Part shown: in pieces, positions 36,601-48,290 of the stretch | Numbering within the stretch: position 1 is the first letter of the stretch | Layout: each line of letters starts with the position of its first letter | From: Amborella trichopoda | Taxonomy: Eukaryota; Streptophyta; Magnoliopsida; Amborellales; Amborellaceae | Assembly: GCF_000471905.2 (NCBI RefSeq) | Contig: NW_006496667.1 | Span: forward strand, 536,460 to 600,459 | DNA: 64,000 nt | Direction of reading: 5' to 3' | Notes under the pieces: generated by a model | Databases searched by the model: none | The model's input: only the letters and a program-made list of their open reading frames with translations | Told to the model about the DNA's origin: nothing | Position numbers and translations under genes: made by a program

Positions 36601-37425
36601 GTTAGTCGCACCCCCAGCCCTTTCACCTGGATCTCTGTGCATGCTTTCCCTAATCGACCCATTTGTGTGCACGCACCCTATTCTTCACCTTTCCAATAGA
36701 CCTACTTAGGAGCACATGCCCTTTACGTGCATCTCCACGCACATCTTTCTTAGCCGGCCCATTTGTGTGCGTAGGTGACCTTCACCATCTTTCATCATTC
36801 CCTAATGAGTCTTACCCATGCTCATCAAACGGGAAGCCATCTCATCACCCATACTCGCCGTCAGCTAATGGGTTGCCACTTCTCACCCACCATCCGTTCA
36901 ACTCTCCACAAGCAACTTCATGCCATCTTCTCAAGTGAGTCAATGTCATCACTGAACTCACCCTATGGCATCTACAGATTGCCGTTCCTCACCACTATGG
37001 TCCAGTTATATGACCCTAAACTATAGTACACATCATGGCCGCATGACGTTAAAAGGCTTCACATAGGTCTTGGAGGCACGACCCTAAAACACGCCTTCAC
37101 ACAAAAATGGGCATGGTGTACACTTAGACAAAGGAACAGTATGAGTAAAAATGACGGACGGGCATAATCACGAAACCATGAGTAAAAGAGTTTCGTGGAC
37201 AAAGAAACCCAGACACGATGAAAACCCCAAAAGGGCACCGTGAGCAAAAATGGATGGAAAGGGTGGACATGACCACAAGGTCATGAGTAAAAGAGCTTAA
37301 AAGTAATAGAAGTTGGTGAAAAACGTCTTCACAATGCTACTTTCCCTATTTAGGTGAAAACCCACGAAATGGGGCTTAGACCGACAAAGCAAGTTGACAC
37401 ACTTCCACAGCCTCAGCCGACACTC

Positions 37426-37747
37426 CAGTTTCATGGCTCATCAGGGAGTGAGAGCCACATAAGATCTCCCCGATTTCATGGTTTATCAAGGAGTGAGAGC
37501 CACATAAGATCTCTCTGGTTTTATGGCTCATCAGGGAGTGAGAGCCGCATAAGATCTCCCCAATTTTAGGGCTCATCAGGGAGTGAGAGCCACATAAGAT
37601 CTCCCCATTTCAAGGCTCATCAGGAAGTGAGAGCTGCATAAGATCTCCCCAGTTTCAATGGCTCATCAGGGGGTGAGAGCCGCATAAGATCCCTCGCTCT
37701 TCAACAACATGGCTCATCAGGGAGTGAGAGCCATATAAGATCTCCTA
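37426..37747 (+). repeat. ~45-bp hairpin array in E4, about 7 units
   Basis: Same unit as in E3 (ATGGCTCATCAGGGAGTGAG followed by AGCCACATAAGATCTCCCC). Most units keep the GGCTC..GAGCC inverted repeat. Confidence 0.85.
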
Positions 37748-38180
37748 ACGAAGTTCTTGAGGGTGAGGACGATGACCCAAAGATCCCTCTAAAAATACTA
37801 AAAGCCATCACGAAGGCAAGAAATTGATGAAGCTAGGGTCTAACCTACCACAGGCTTCAGGGTAATCTTCGCCAAACCCCCTAGCCTACATGGGACAAGA
37901 CTTTCGAGTTGGGTCAGAAGTCCCCGATTGGACCCCGCTAGACGGGACCTACAATAGATAACTTGAGCATAAAAAGCAAACCTAGTGTAGCAGTGAACAA
38001 TGTCGATCGAATTTTGTTGCATTTGGCCTTCAGAAAAGGCCCGGTTCTGTCCGATGAGGTCCCTACAAAGGCCTCATGCTCCAAAATCACAGAGAGTCTC
38101 TTGAGGGTGAGGACTTTGACAAGATCCCTCAAAATTCCTAAATGATTGCACTTCTCGATTCTCTCAAAGTGCATCATTCG

Positions 38181-38190
38181 GTGGGGCATG
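38181..38190 (+). promoter_or_regulatory. Polypurine tract of E4
   Basis: GTGGGGCATG lies directly before the 3' LTR start, in the same position as in E3. Confidence 0.6.
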
Positions 38191-38191
38191 C

Positions 38192-40786
38192 TGTTGAAGG
38201 TATTTTTCATCAACATGGGGCCCCCATCAATAAAGGCCCAACAAGTAGTGGAAATTTTGATAGCCTCATAACAGCCCCAAAACTAGCCAAGATCTTCATG
38301 AGGTCTCTCAAAAGTCTCCTGCCAAGTTTTGTCACATTCTGACATGTCTAAGGCAGTGCAAACTGAGAAATAGTTCCGGTAGAATTAGCCTTTGACACCC
38401 TGAAACTGACCCCTATAACTAGAGCTACATTTTCAACATCTCAAATTGTTGTGGGACCACCATCATTAGATTTGGCACAGTCGAAAACCCCCAGGAGCCA
38501 AACGTTAGCCCAAACGTACACCTTAAGAGGAAGTTAAAAGCGAAAGAGTGAAACAGGAGGAACCGCACGATTCCCGTGCGGCCACCTTGCAACACTACAC
38601 GATTGAAGGGACAGTCACGAACAGTGAGTTTCAACGCTCATTTCTCACTCGTCCCAAGTCGATCGTGCTCAAATTTAGTGAGCATGTTTGTTGTGTCAAG
38701 ACGAGCACTGATATGTTGTACGCCCCATGACGATACCCGAGTGCGAAGAAAATCTAGATAGAAGTTGTTGATTCGTAAAGAAAGCGCAGGAAATTCAGCA
38801 GCATTGTACCTCACTAGGGCGGCCGACTCATGTTGCTTGAGAGCCCGATCGATGCGATACCAATTCCATTGCGGGCTTAAATTCTCGAGCCATCTCTGTC
38901 CCTTTAATGGTGAACAGTCGGATTCTACACATGAAGCCAACGAACAGACTGCAAATTCTGTCGCCAGAGTTCCAGATTCCAACCAAAATTCCAAAGTTGT
39001 AAAATCTTCATTCGGGCACAAAATCAAGCTGCGTTTGTTTCTCCGCTATTGTAATGGCACACTCAGTGTGATTCAATGAAGAAAACACAGAAAAATGTCA
39101 AGGAGCGAGCACACTATCGATCCAAAGTATCAAGGTCTACTCAAAATTCAAGTCACATGATCATGCACTATAAACACGATCCATGGCTCGAAGTTAGTAT
39201 CAAATCTATCGCCATGCCGAGCCCTATAGGAAAGCAATCATCTTATGATCAATAGAGCATTATAACGACCTCGGATCAACCATGAAAGATCACACAAGTT
39301 CTAGGGCAACACAGAGACAATTATAGATTCCACAACTTGTTAGGAATGGGCAAATTTGTCATTTTCCACCCTATTAATTTTTTTTAATTCAATTTAATCT
39401 TAATTTACAGCAATTAGTGTTACTTTTGATCATCCACTCATGTTTGGGGTACACTTCTATATATATGTAGCATCATATACGTCGAAAAAGGTCAAACACA
39501 CACACAAGATTCATCTCCTTACAAAAGAGAGAGTTTTTACTCAAACAAGTTTCTCTTTCTTACCATTGTTGTGTCATGTTTGAGAGAGAGAGTGAGGTGA
39601 GTGAAACGTTTGGTTAGTACCTGTATGTTTGAGGTAAACCTTCTCTCTCTTCTTTTTCTTTTCTTCTTCTCTCTCTCTCTTCTCCCCTCTCTTCTCCCTC
39701 TTCTTTGTCTAAGTTCCTTGCAGAGGTCATGCACGGCAGTGGCAGTGCCGTGCATGCCTCTCCCTTGGTCTCACAAGTCGCGCATGGCGATGGCAGCACC
39801 ATGCGCGAGTCTCCTTCCCCTTCTATTAGTCGGTCTCTTTCTTCCAATGAGGTCTGTAGACGGCGCTGCTCATCGCCACCCACAGACATAGCTTTGACGT
39901 CTCGGTGAAGAACCCAGATGGTGAAGTTTGTTGCTGCCTGCAGAGGTCTTCCCCTGTTGCGCGTCTAGTGTAGACGACGATACCTATCGCCGCTTGCTAG
40001 AGGCTTCAGCAACACCCATCGCCATCTGTGAGCCTCCTTCGCATGTCCAGTGCTCATCGTCGTTCTCCGTGCGTCCCATGTCTATCACCGTGCAACCTAA
40101 GAGAAATTATCATCATGCGCTCCGTCAGGAGTTAGCATCGTTTGCAAGGGGTGTACTGTCTCCTCGAGTTGGACGTCTGGATTTCTCCGCTTTTTGTCAT
40201 CTCGCTCTTTTCTCTTCATCCCTTTTTCTTCTCACTTGACTGAGGATAGACTTATCTTAGTACCATCGCGTTGACCTCGGTTTTGAGTAGCATTGTCGCT
40301 GTGTTGGTCCTGTGAACCATGCTCGTCTTACTACCACTCTGAGTTGGTAACTTTTAGTTGTCATGTTAATCTGGCCCCTCCGTCAACCTCTTTCTCTTTT
40401 CTATCTTTCATCGAACCATGCACTTCATCCCCTTCTCATATGAACGTGCATTGCCCTAAGACAATGGTGGGTCCATTCGACCCACTTGTCTTATAAATTA
40501 ACCATAGAAGTGTTGTGCAGAAAAACAAGAGGATTGCAGGTCAAGGGAGACGATTCCTAACCAGCTCAAGTAACTGTGGGGCTTTCTTCGTGATCTAAGA
40601 GGGCGCCCACGTGAGCCAGCTCGAGTAAGTCTTGAACCCACCTAAAATTCCTCTCTTATGGTATACCTGCCCTTGCCATCGAGCAACGTTTCAAAAGAGT
40701 GATCTCAATCCTTTGTTCACCAGAAACCCGAGATACGTGCTGCCAAATCATCTTGATCCAGAGGGTAAGATCTAGGCACCTAACCA
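38192..40786 (+). repeat. 3' LTR of E4 (2.60 kb)
   Basis: Runs from TGTTGAAGGTATTTTTCAT to ..CACCTAACCA, followed by GTACA. A TATA-like core is at 39458-39466 and a CT-rich tract at about 39645-39712. Confidence 0.9.
39458..39466 (+). promoter_or_regulatory. TATA-like core promoter in E4 3' LTR
   Basis: TATATATAT about 190 bp before the CT-rich tract, aligned with the TATA-like site of the other family LTRs. Confidence 0.5.
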
Positions 40787-40791
40787 GTACA
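40787..40791 (+). repeat. Target-site duplication GTACA, right copy (E4)
   Basis: Matches 23276-23280. The E5 3' untranslated region resumes from here. Confidence 0.9.
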
Positions 40792-41861
40792 CCATGCCTA
40801 TTTTTTGTGAAGGCATGTTTTATGGTCATGCCTTCGAGACCTGTGTGAAGCCTTTTAACGTCATGCGGCCAAGACATGCACTATAGTTTAGGGTCATATA
40901 GCTAGACCATGATGGTGATGAATGACAGTCTGTAGAGGCCATGGAGTGAGTATGGTGGTGGTTTTGACTCACTTTAGGGAGATGGCACGAGATTGCCTAT
41001 GAAGGATGGATGATGTATGAACGGTGGGTGAAAAGGGGTGACCCACTAGCTGACAGCGAGTATGGATGGTGGAATGATTCGCCGTTCTGTGAGCATGGGT
41101 AAGACTCACGGTGGAATGGTGAAAGATGGTAATGATGAAGTGAATGAATTCACTAGGGAGGTAAAGAATGTGGTGTGCGCACATGAACGGGTCAGTTTGG
41201 GAAGGTGTGCATGAAGGTGCACGTAAAGGGCGCGTACGTGCGTGTGGGGCATCTTTAAGGTCATGCATGCTGGACCTGTGCAAAGCAGTTTAATGTCAAC
41301 ACGGACCATGATGTTGCAGTTTAAGATCATGCAACACAGACCATGGCTATGCAGTTTAAGGTCATGCAGCACGGACCATTATGTGAGTCTCCCTGTAGGT
41401 AAAGTTGCATGGGGGATAAGTTGTGGATAGCAATCTGACTCCTTGGGGATAAAGATAGTTAAGGCTATACACAAAGAGATTTAGATGAAGATGGTGGTTG
41501 TGAAAGTGAATTTTGCTGGGGATTAAGAGGGCAAGTGTGACTCCCTGGGGATGATGAGTAATGGTATGCATGTAAATCTACTGAGAATGATAGGCCATAG
41601 TACAGATGAACCCCACTGAGGGTTGAAAGGATAAGAATGACCCTAACTTCTTAGGGATAGTGGGTCGCAACAAGATGTGACTCCTACTGGGGATGTTGGT
41701 GTGAGCAAGACCCATTGGGGATGAAAGTGTTAAGTGCGACCCCCTTTTTTCTTGGGGGCATACACCTAACTCCACTGGGGATATTGATGAAATACACCTA
41801 ATGAAGAGGTGGTCCATCTCACAATTAAGGTTATGCGTATGGACTATTTGGCGTGCCATGC

Positions 41862-42815
41862 GTTACAGGTTTAGGGTCTTGTAGCTCAGACCATGGCTAT
41901 GTAGTTTAAAGTCATGCAACTAGGACCATGCAGTTTAAGGTCAGGTATCTAGACTTTCATTACAGCTTAAGGTCATCTAGTTTGGACCATGGCGCTAAGC
42001 CTTTTAATGTCATGTGGCCAGGACATGCGCTATGGTTTAAGGTCATACAACTGGACCATCATCATACAGTTTAGAGTCATGCAATGAGGACTATGCAGTT
42101 TAAGATCGTGCAACTAAACCTCCACTACAGTTTAAGGTCATATATTTTGGACCATGCAGTTTAGGGTCGTGCACCTGGACCATGATTGTGCAGTTTAAGG
42201 TCTTACAGCACGGATCGTGGTTGTGCAGTTTAAGGTCATGCAGCACGGACCAAGGCTGTGCAGTTTAAGGCCATGCAACACGGACAATGGCAGTGCAGTT
42301 TAAGGTCATGCAGCACGAACCACGGTTGTGTAGTTTAAGGTCATGCCGCACGAACCACTACTGTGCAGTTTAAGGTCATGCAGTGCGGACCACCACTGTG
42401 CAGTTTAAGGTCATGCAGCGCTGACCATGGTTGTGTAGTTTAAGGTCATGCAGCGCGGACCATGACTGTCCAGTTTAAGGTCATGCAGCGCGGACCATAG
42501 TTATGTAGTTTAAGGTCATGCAGCGTGGACCATGGCTGTGCAGTTTAAGGTCATGGAGCGTGGACCACGGCTATGTAGTTTAAGGTAACATAGCACGGAC
42601 CACAGCTGTGCAGTTTAAGGTCATGCAGCACAGACCATGGCTGTGCAGTTTAAAAAAATGCAGCACGGACCATGGCTGTGCAGTTTTAAGGTCATGCAGG
42701 GTGGACCATGGCTATGCAATATAAGGTCGTGCAGCACAAACCATGGTTGTAGAGTTTAAGGTCAGGCAGTGCGAACCACGGTTGTGCAGTTTAAGGTCAT
42801 GCAACGTGGACAAGT
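41862..42815 (-). repeat. ~35-bp array in E5, 18 regular units plus degenerate units
   Basis: From 42191 to 42814 there are 18 units of almost constant 35 bp (CAGTTTAAGGTCATGCAGCA plus CGGACCATGGCTGTG on the plus strand). Irregular units lie to the left, and a separate group of about four is at 41250-41390. It is the most regular of the three related arrays. Confidence 0.9.
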
Positions 42816-43853
42816 GTGGTGAGTAGAGAATGTGGTTCCACGGGGAATAGAGTCGTAATTGGGGACTCAACTCCCTAAGGAGTGAGACTGTGGTGCAGGG
42901 AATGAACTTCCTGAGGATGTAGGATGATGGTCCAGATGGGAGTGCCATGGGCATGTGCACGGCACTGGAACTTGGATGGCGCGCACGAACATTAAGCCTA
43001 GAAGACGCGCACAAAGATTTAGGTTGTGACGCACAAGACATTACCTTCCAGTGAGGCGTGCGGTGATGACCCTTTGATGGGTTGCACAACGATGGCTTCT
43101 AAGTGAGGCGCGCGGTGATAGCTTCTTGACGAAGCATTCGGCAATAGCTCCTTGACGAAGCGCGTGGTGATAACCTCTGGGTGAAGCGCGTGGCGATAAC
43201 CCTTTCGAGTCTCGAGCTTGACCCGCTCCGGCCTGATCTTATTGTCGTCTGAAGATGAGGACTGCAACATCATTTCGAATTTGTTAAGGGAAGTTTGCGG
43301 TACGGTCAAGTATAAAAGGGGGAGAAACCTCATTTTCCTGTTTTACCGAAGGCTAAAATAGTTTAAGAGATTTCTTAGAGAGAGATAGAGCTTGAGATTT
43401 TGGCAAGAGACTTTCGGTAAGAGCTTCCCGACAAAAATCTGCAATACCCAAGCCCTCAAGGGCTTTCTGGCGAGTTTGAGCAGGTTGTGGGCCTTTGCGA
43501 GTTGCTTGTGAGTGCTTGCGGACAGCGTTGAGACTCTTTTGAGCAAGGAACAAGACTTTTCAGAGCCTTAGCAAAATTTGCAGTGGTGCTCTGCCAAAGT
43601 TCGAGTGTTTTTTAGATAGTCCTACGGTTGAAGAGGAGGTTGTAAAGACGGTCTTCTAGCTATCAGAAGAGAAGAAGGAGGAGCAGCAGTGGGCTCACCG
43701 GAAACTCAATGGAATTCCGGTGAGTTTGTGGTGACTGTTGAAGTGTGAAAACAGGGAGAAGGGAAAGCCGCAGGGTCACAAGGAAGCCTTTTGAGGATTC
43801 CGGTGGTTTTTCGCTAACTTTAGTTACTAGTGGAAAGGTGTACAGGCAAGCAG

Positions 43854-44228
43854 GTGTGAATTCCCGATGAAGAGGGGAACCACAAGTGAGAACCCGAGTG
43901 GTCACGAGGCCTTAATGATCACACGCACGGTGACAGGCCACGCCATGAGTGTCAGGCAGTGGGCTCAGATTTTGAGGGACGTGGTGTGCCGCACGTGTGG
44001 TGCGTGTGAACAGCTGGAGCTCAGGCGTTTCTGTTTTCAGGTGTGAATTCCCTATGAAGAGGGGAACCCGCAAGTGAGAACTTGAGTGGTCACGAGGCGG
44101 TAATGATCGCACGCACGGTGACAGGCCACATCGATAGTGTCAAGCAGCGTGCCCAGATTTTGAGGGACGTGGTGTGCTGCACGTGTGGTGCGTGTGAACA
44201 GCTGGAGCTCAGGCGTTTCTGTTTTCAG
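43854..44228 (-). repeat. 187-bp tandem duplication in E5
   Basis: The segment starting GTGTGAATTCCC at 43854 and ending TTCTGTTTTCAG at 44040 is repeated at 44041-44228 with only a few differences, so the duplication is young relative to the element. Confidence 0.9.
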
Positions 44229-44480
44229 GTGGTGGTAGTCCCATGGTCATGGAACAGTGACACCCCTTTTAGTTGTGAGACAACTATAATCCTGCCTTCG
44301 GTCGAGATGGCGATATCCCCTTATCCATGAGACGGCTATACCCCCTTTGGTTGCGAGACGACAATAATCCTGCCTTTGGCCGTGAGACGGCGATAGTTCT
44401 TCCTTCTGCGCACAGCAATACCATCTCAGCAAGCAAACAGCAATAGTCCTGCCCTTGGCTGCGAGACGGCGATAGCTTGC
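44229..44480 (-). repeat. Degenerate ~45-bp repeats beside the antisense frame
   Basis: GAGACGGCGATA-like and TAATCCTGCCTTTGG-like motifs recur about five times at uneven spacing. They resemble the TCGTC-rich stretch early in the E3 and E4 3' regions. Confidence 0.55.
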
Positions 44481-47400
44481 CATCATTACGCCTGGAGTGA
44501 CAAGTCGGCGATACGCCTTTGTGAGCGCAGGTTTTCGCAGCCGCTTAGCGTCCTTTGGCAATAAAGCTTTCGATCTAATGGCCCAGCCTTCAGATGTTGT
44601 TCTAGACCTGAAGAACCTCTCGCAAACAGGGGAGCTTGGCACTGATGAATTCACCGGTGAAAGCTTGGTGAGAGGCGAGCCAATATGGCTCACCGACAGC
44701 TTATATGAACCGAGGTAGCCCTTGAGCGTGACCTTTGTTAGTGACCCAGTTCGGTTTGGGGCGAGAGCAGATAATGACGATAATGTGAGTGTAGAGGAAG
44801 GGGTAGGCCTCTTGCATTTCCCATACCAAAACATAGCCTCGAATGGGGACTTACCAACTCTAGGTAAGAGGATGGTAAAAACCCCAGGCATGAAATGGTC
44901 TTCTGCTGGCTTGCGGGTGTAGGGGGAGCACCAATATTTGAAGGGTTACTCCTCATGGTCCATAAGAGTTCTCAACTCGTATAGGGACATTTTGAAGCGT
45001 TCTTCCCTGCTGGGCTCCATTTAGTGCTTGGCATGCTACTATGACCGTTGCTCGAACATGGTTAAGGTGCTTTTGGAGACCTGGAGCTATGTTTGCAACA
45101 CATGGCTGCTCGGTCGTGGGGAAGTAGGAATATCTCTGCTAGATCTATATTTCATTGGCAGGCTGCCGCTCATTAGTAATATGTATGATGTGTTTGTGCC
45201 TCTGAACTCGGTCATTTTTGGAGATAAATGGGTCGGGAAGGAAAGCCTACCAGCTGGGCTTCAGGATCTGTTTGGAATTTACTAGCTGCTCTGATCTAAG
45301 ACCAAGAAGGGTCCCGTCTCCTTCACTAAGTGGGTGGCCTTTTTCTACGGGGACTGTGATGATGAAGCCGGTCCATCACCAAGGAAAGGGAAGAATTAGG
45401 CCTTACTAGTTTTTGAGCTACAAAAGGAGAATGAGCACATCTTCTTGGCCACTTATCTAGTACTTTCTTATTTAAGTTTGCTCTCCTCGGTGGAGTAGAC
45501 ATTATTCGTCTAGGCAGCTTCTATGTGGCCTGTGACATGGCGAGGGGGCAAAAATATGCACTTGCACAGCCAGTCCTTTACAGTATCTACTATGGCCTAA
45601 AAGTCATATTCAGGGGAAAAGTTTATCCAGGCGATGAAAGAGGGAACGACATAATGGATGGTGAAGCCTTCCCCGGGGACTTCAAGACACCTTTCCCCGT
45701 CCATTATAGATATGGCTAGCTTGGGGCTTATTTTCCAGGCACCTACCTCTAAATCGAAGAATTAGAGGAAACGATGTGCTCGTTTCTGCTGAGGATTGCT
45801 AGGCAGAAGGCAATCTTCCACACTCCCGACCACGCGGGTAGTTTGTTCTACAACGATCACCTCCACATAAGGAGGCCCGCCTTCTCGATAGGGAATCTTA
45901 TAGACCGCACCTTTTTTGGCGAGCTGGACAAGAGCTTGGACAGTGCTCTTACAACTCAAAAGGAGCTGATGTATATGTTGAGTGTCAGGGGCAAGGTTCA
46001 TCCCTACTGTACTATTCACAGTGCGAAGCTCGAAGGGTATTTCCCTCATAAATTTGCTCGGCAGCACAAGCTCGATCAAGGCTGCCGGTTCTCTGTATTC
46101 TTTGAGAAGAGGCATAGTAAGGCAGCCCCCTTGAAGATGGACCAGTTGGGAACCCACCGGGAGACTTGGCTTCCGAGGCACATTCACATAGCTTAGGCCA
46201 CGTGCTTGGAGCTCACAAAGGTTAGTAAGTACATGTTGCCATATTTCATAAGAAGAGTGCGAGAAACTGAAGCCCATGAACTCTGGTGGCAAATCACCAG
46301 CAAGGGGTATTGGGATGTCGGCCACCCCTGGAAAGGGGAAAATTCTCACTGGAGCAAGGAGATGAGGCAAAGGAATATGGCAAGGACTCCTCCGCTAAGG
46401 GAGGTATTTACCCTACACTTTCCTTAGGATTGGCGCACCCTTGGGCGGCCTCACCAAATTGTTGTGGACAGGTACCTCGGTTTCTCGACATGAAGCAGAA
46501 GACAAAGAGCATTTTTTACAACCTCTCTGCTAATTTCAAATGGAAAGAGGGTCACAAGGTTCCGAGGCATGAAGGGTGTCCGGTCCAAGATTTGAACGAG
46601 AAGATAGGGAGCGACCCTCATAGCAAACTCATCGCCGACTCCTCTCAAAGGGCTTTCTTGAAACTGCTGCACCCTCTCGAGCAAAGGGGAAGAAGAGGAT
46701 GCGGGCTGCCCCAACGACTCCTCATGCTCCTACTAAGAAGGCATTTAAAGCTTCGAAACACAAGGGCATAAGATCTCAGTGGTCCGTGAGTCAGAAGATG
46801 CTCCTCACCCTTGGCTTCTCCAGAGGGCTGCGTGTCTCTTGTTATTTGTGCATCGCTCTTTACTCTTGAGGATTCACCCTCTCATTCATTCTGGCCCATC
46901 GGAGGCTCAGGCCGGTGCCTCAAATCTCAATGCCTCGATTGAAATTGCTTCGGACCAGGAAGTGACATCTGTGGCTAAAAGGGAGGGCCCAGTCCCGATG
47001 GAGGTGAACAAGGCTGATGAGGCTGGCCTTGGTAAGGAAGCGAAGGAGGAGAGGGCCTCTGAAGCTCTGGAGGTTGCTGTACCTATCGAGGAAAGGGAAA
47101 CCCCGGTAGAGCTTGGGGTCATAGAAGAGGCTGGAGCCCCAGGGACTAAAGAGGGACCACCCAAGCAGTAGGAGGTTGCTGCCTCAAGTGATGTAGCTGC
47201 GAGGATGCAGAGGCAGGACATCCTCAAGGATCAAGCTTGGAGAGCCTAGAGGAAGTACCCCTAGCTGTTGAATAGGCAGGCTCTGTGTATGAGCTTGTAG
47301 TTGAAGTGGCTCTCCCAGAGGACAAGGGCAAAGAAGGAGAGAGAGAAGGTGTCGAACCTGCCAAGGTGGAGATGGCGGTTCAAGAAGAGGGGACACAGGG

Positions 47401-48290
47401 AGAAACCGCTATCCTGGGAGAGGAGGCTACCGTGGTGCAGCCTGACACTGAGGTAGTAGCTCCAGGCGAGGAGGTCAGCCTTGCCCCAGCTGAGGCTGCA
47501 GAGCTTACAGAGGGTGAAGCTACAACACTTAAGTATGAGAGGGTCAAGCCCGAAGAAGTCATGATAGGGGATTTGAGCAAGAGAGCCATTGTTGAGGTTC
47601 CAAGGCGGCCTAAGGTTGCCCCTGAATCTGGGGAGCCTAATGCCTTGGCTGCAGCCGGGGATCCTTCTATTATGGTCACTCATACTGTACTGCCTTGGCC
47701 CACTTTCAATGGCTTGCCAGGCGTCATTTTTTAGATGCTTCGAACGGACCTCCAGAAGCTGAAGGAGTTGTCTCTCGAAGAGCTTGGAACAACGATCCTA
47801 CAATTGAGGGGGATCGCCTTAGGGAGTGCGCTCGAAGTTCTCCCTTACTTTGACAGTGTTGCCAATGAGCTAGAGGGATGACCGATGAAGGCTCTGAAGG
47901 CGGAAAAGGCCTCAACGCCTCTAGAGGGCCCGCAGCTAGAGTCATTGGAGGCTTCCCTAGCACATAACTGGGAACTGGTAGAGGTCCAGGTAAGGGAGGT
48001 GGGAGCTACCATCACTCAGAAGTCCTCCCTTGCCGAGAAGGCCATAACGTGCAATAACAAGGTCCAAACCCTGAAGGCGAAGATTGCCAAATGGGCACAG
48101 GAGCTTGCCAGGTTAGAGGAGGAGACGACAGCTTAGAAGGCCAAAGATAAGGAACTGGGTCAGAAGTTGCTGGACCTCGAATACTCCTTGGGAGAGCAGC
48201 TAACCCTAGTGGAGCACGAGGCTGGGCTGGTGGCCGAATTGAGAGTGGGCATCGAGCAAGCGAGAGCCTTGGCCTAAGAATGCAAGGGGA
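44480..48290 (+). pseudogene. Antisense extra reading frame of E5, plant-mobile-domain-like remnant
   Basis: Runs opposite to E5, between its protease region and its 3' untranslated region. Four parts are visible. The first is an N-terminal part (about 44497-44920). The second is a region like plant mobile domain (aminotransferase-like) proteins: TWLLGRGEVGISLLDLYFIG at about 45099-45158, and MARGQKYALAQPVLYSIYYG near 45537-45596. The third is a Glu/Ala/Pro-rich stretch (46779-47730), and the fourth a coiled-coil-like C-terminus (about 47880-48280). Extra frames, some antisense and between pol and 3' LTR, are known in Tat-lineage elements such as Grande. The domain link is my recognition without a database search. 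It is broken roughly ten times. A T-rich stretch with AATGAAATAG after 48380 could be its old 3' end. Confidence 0.6.

Larger units (their letters stand above)
33426..38180 (+). other. E4 3' untranslated region, 4.8 kb, no gene
   Basis: Homologous to the E3 3' region. It holds a ~35-bp array in two main blocks (35365-35985 and 36365-36600) and a ~45-bp hairpin array (37426-37747). Short open frames without domains are scattered through it. There is no sign of the antisense frame seen in E5. Confidence 0.8.
23281..40786 (+). mobile_element. E4: Tat-type Ty3/gypsy element with both LTRs
   Basis: A 17.5-kb element with LTRs at both ends (23281-25716 and 38192-40786), a primer site after the left LTR, a G-rich tract before the right one, and a GTACA target duplication. 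Order inside: leader and gag, linker, RT, gypsy RNase H, archaeal-type RNase H, integrase, 4.8-kb 3' untranslated region with arrays. I found no protease-like stretch between gag and RT. The boundaries look whole, but the coding part is broken more than ten times. In the first ~215 LTR bases I count roughly one difference in 7-8, mostly transitions, so it is an old insertion, probably several million years at usual plant rates. It sits in the 3' untranslated region of E5, a relative in the opposite orientation. Confidence 0.9.
40787..44228 (-). other. E5 3' untranslated region, proximal part
   Basis: The reverse complement matches E3 from about 19290 back to 16200 and E4 in the same order, including the segment with short frames like MFLAQKSL..(43353-43553). 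It contains a large ~35-bp array and a 187-bp tandem duplication. No gene is seen. Small open frames here are also found in the E3 and E4 3' regions and carry no known domain. Confidence 0.8.

Noticed and set aside
44247-44891. 214-codon minus-strand frame as a gene of E5
   Set aside because: It is the opposite strand of the antisense-frame remnant and the degenerate repeats, and it has no recognisable domain.
45762-46370. 202-codon minus-strand frame
   Set aside because: It is a shadow of the plus-strand plant-mobile-domain-like remnant, which has the recognisable motifs in this stretch.
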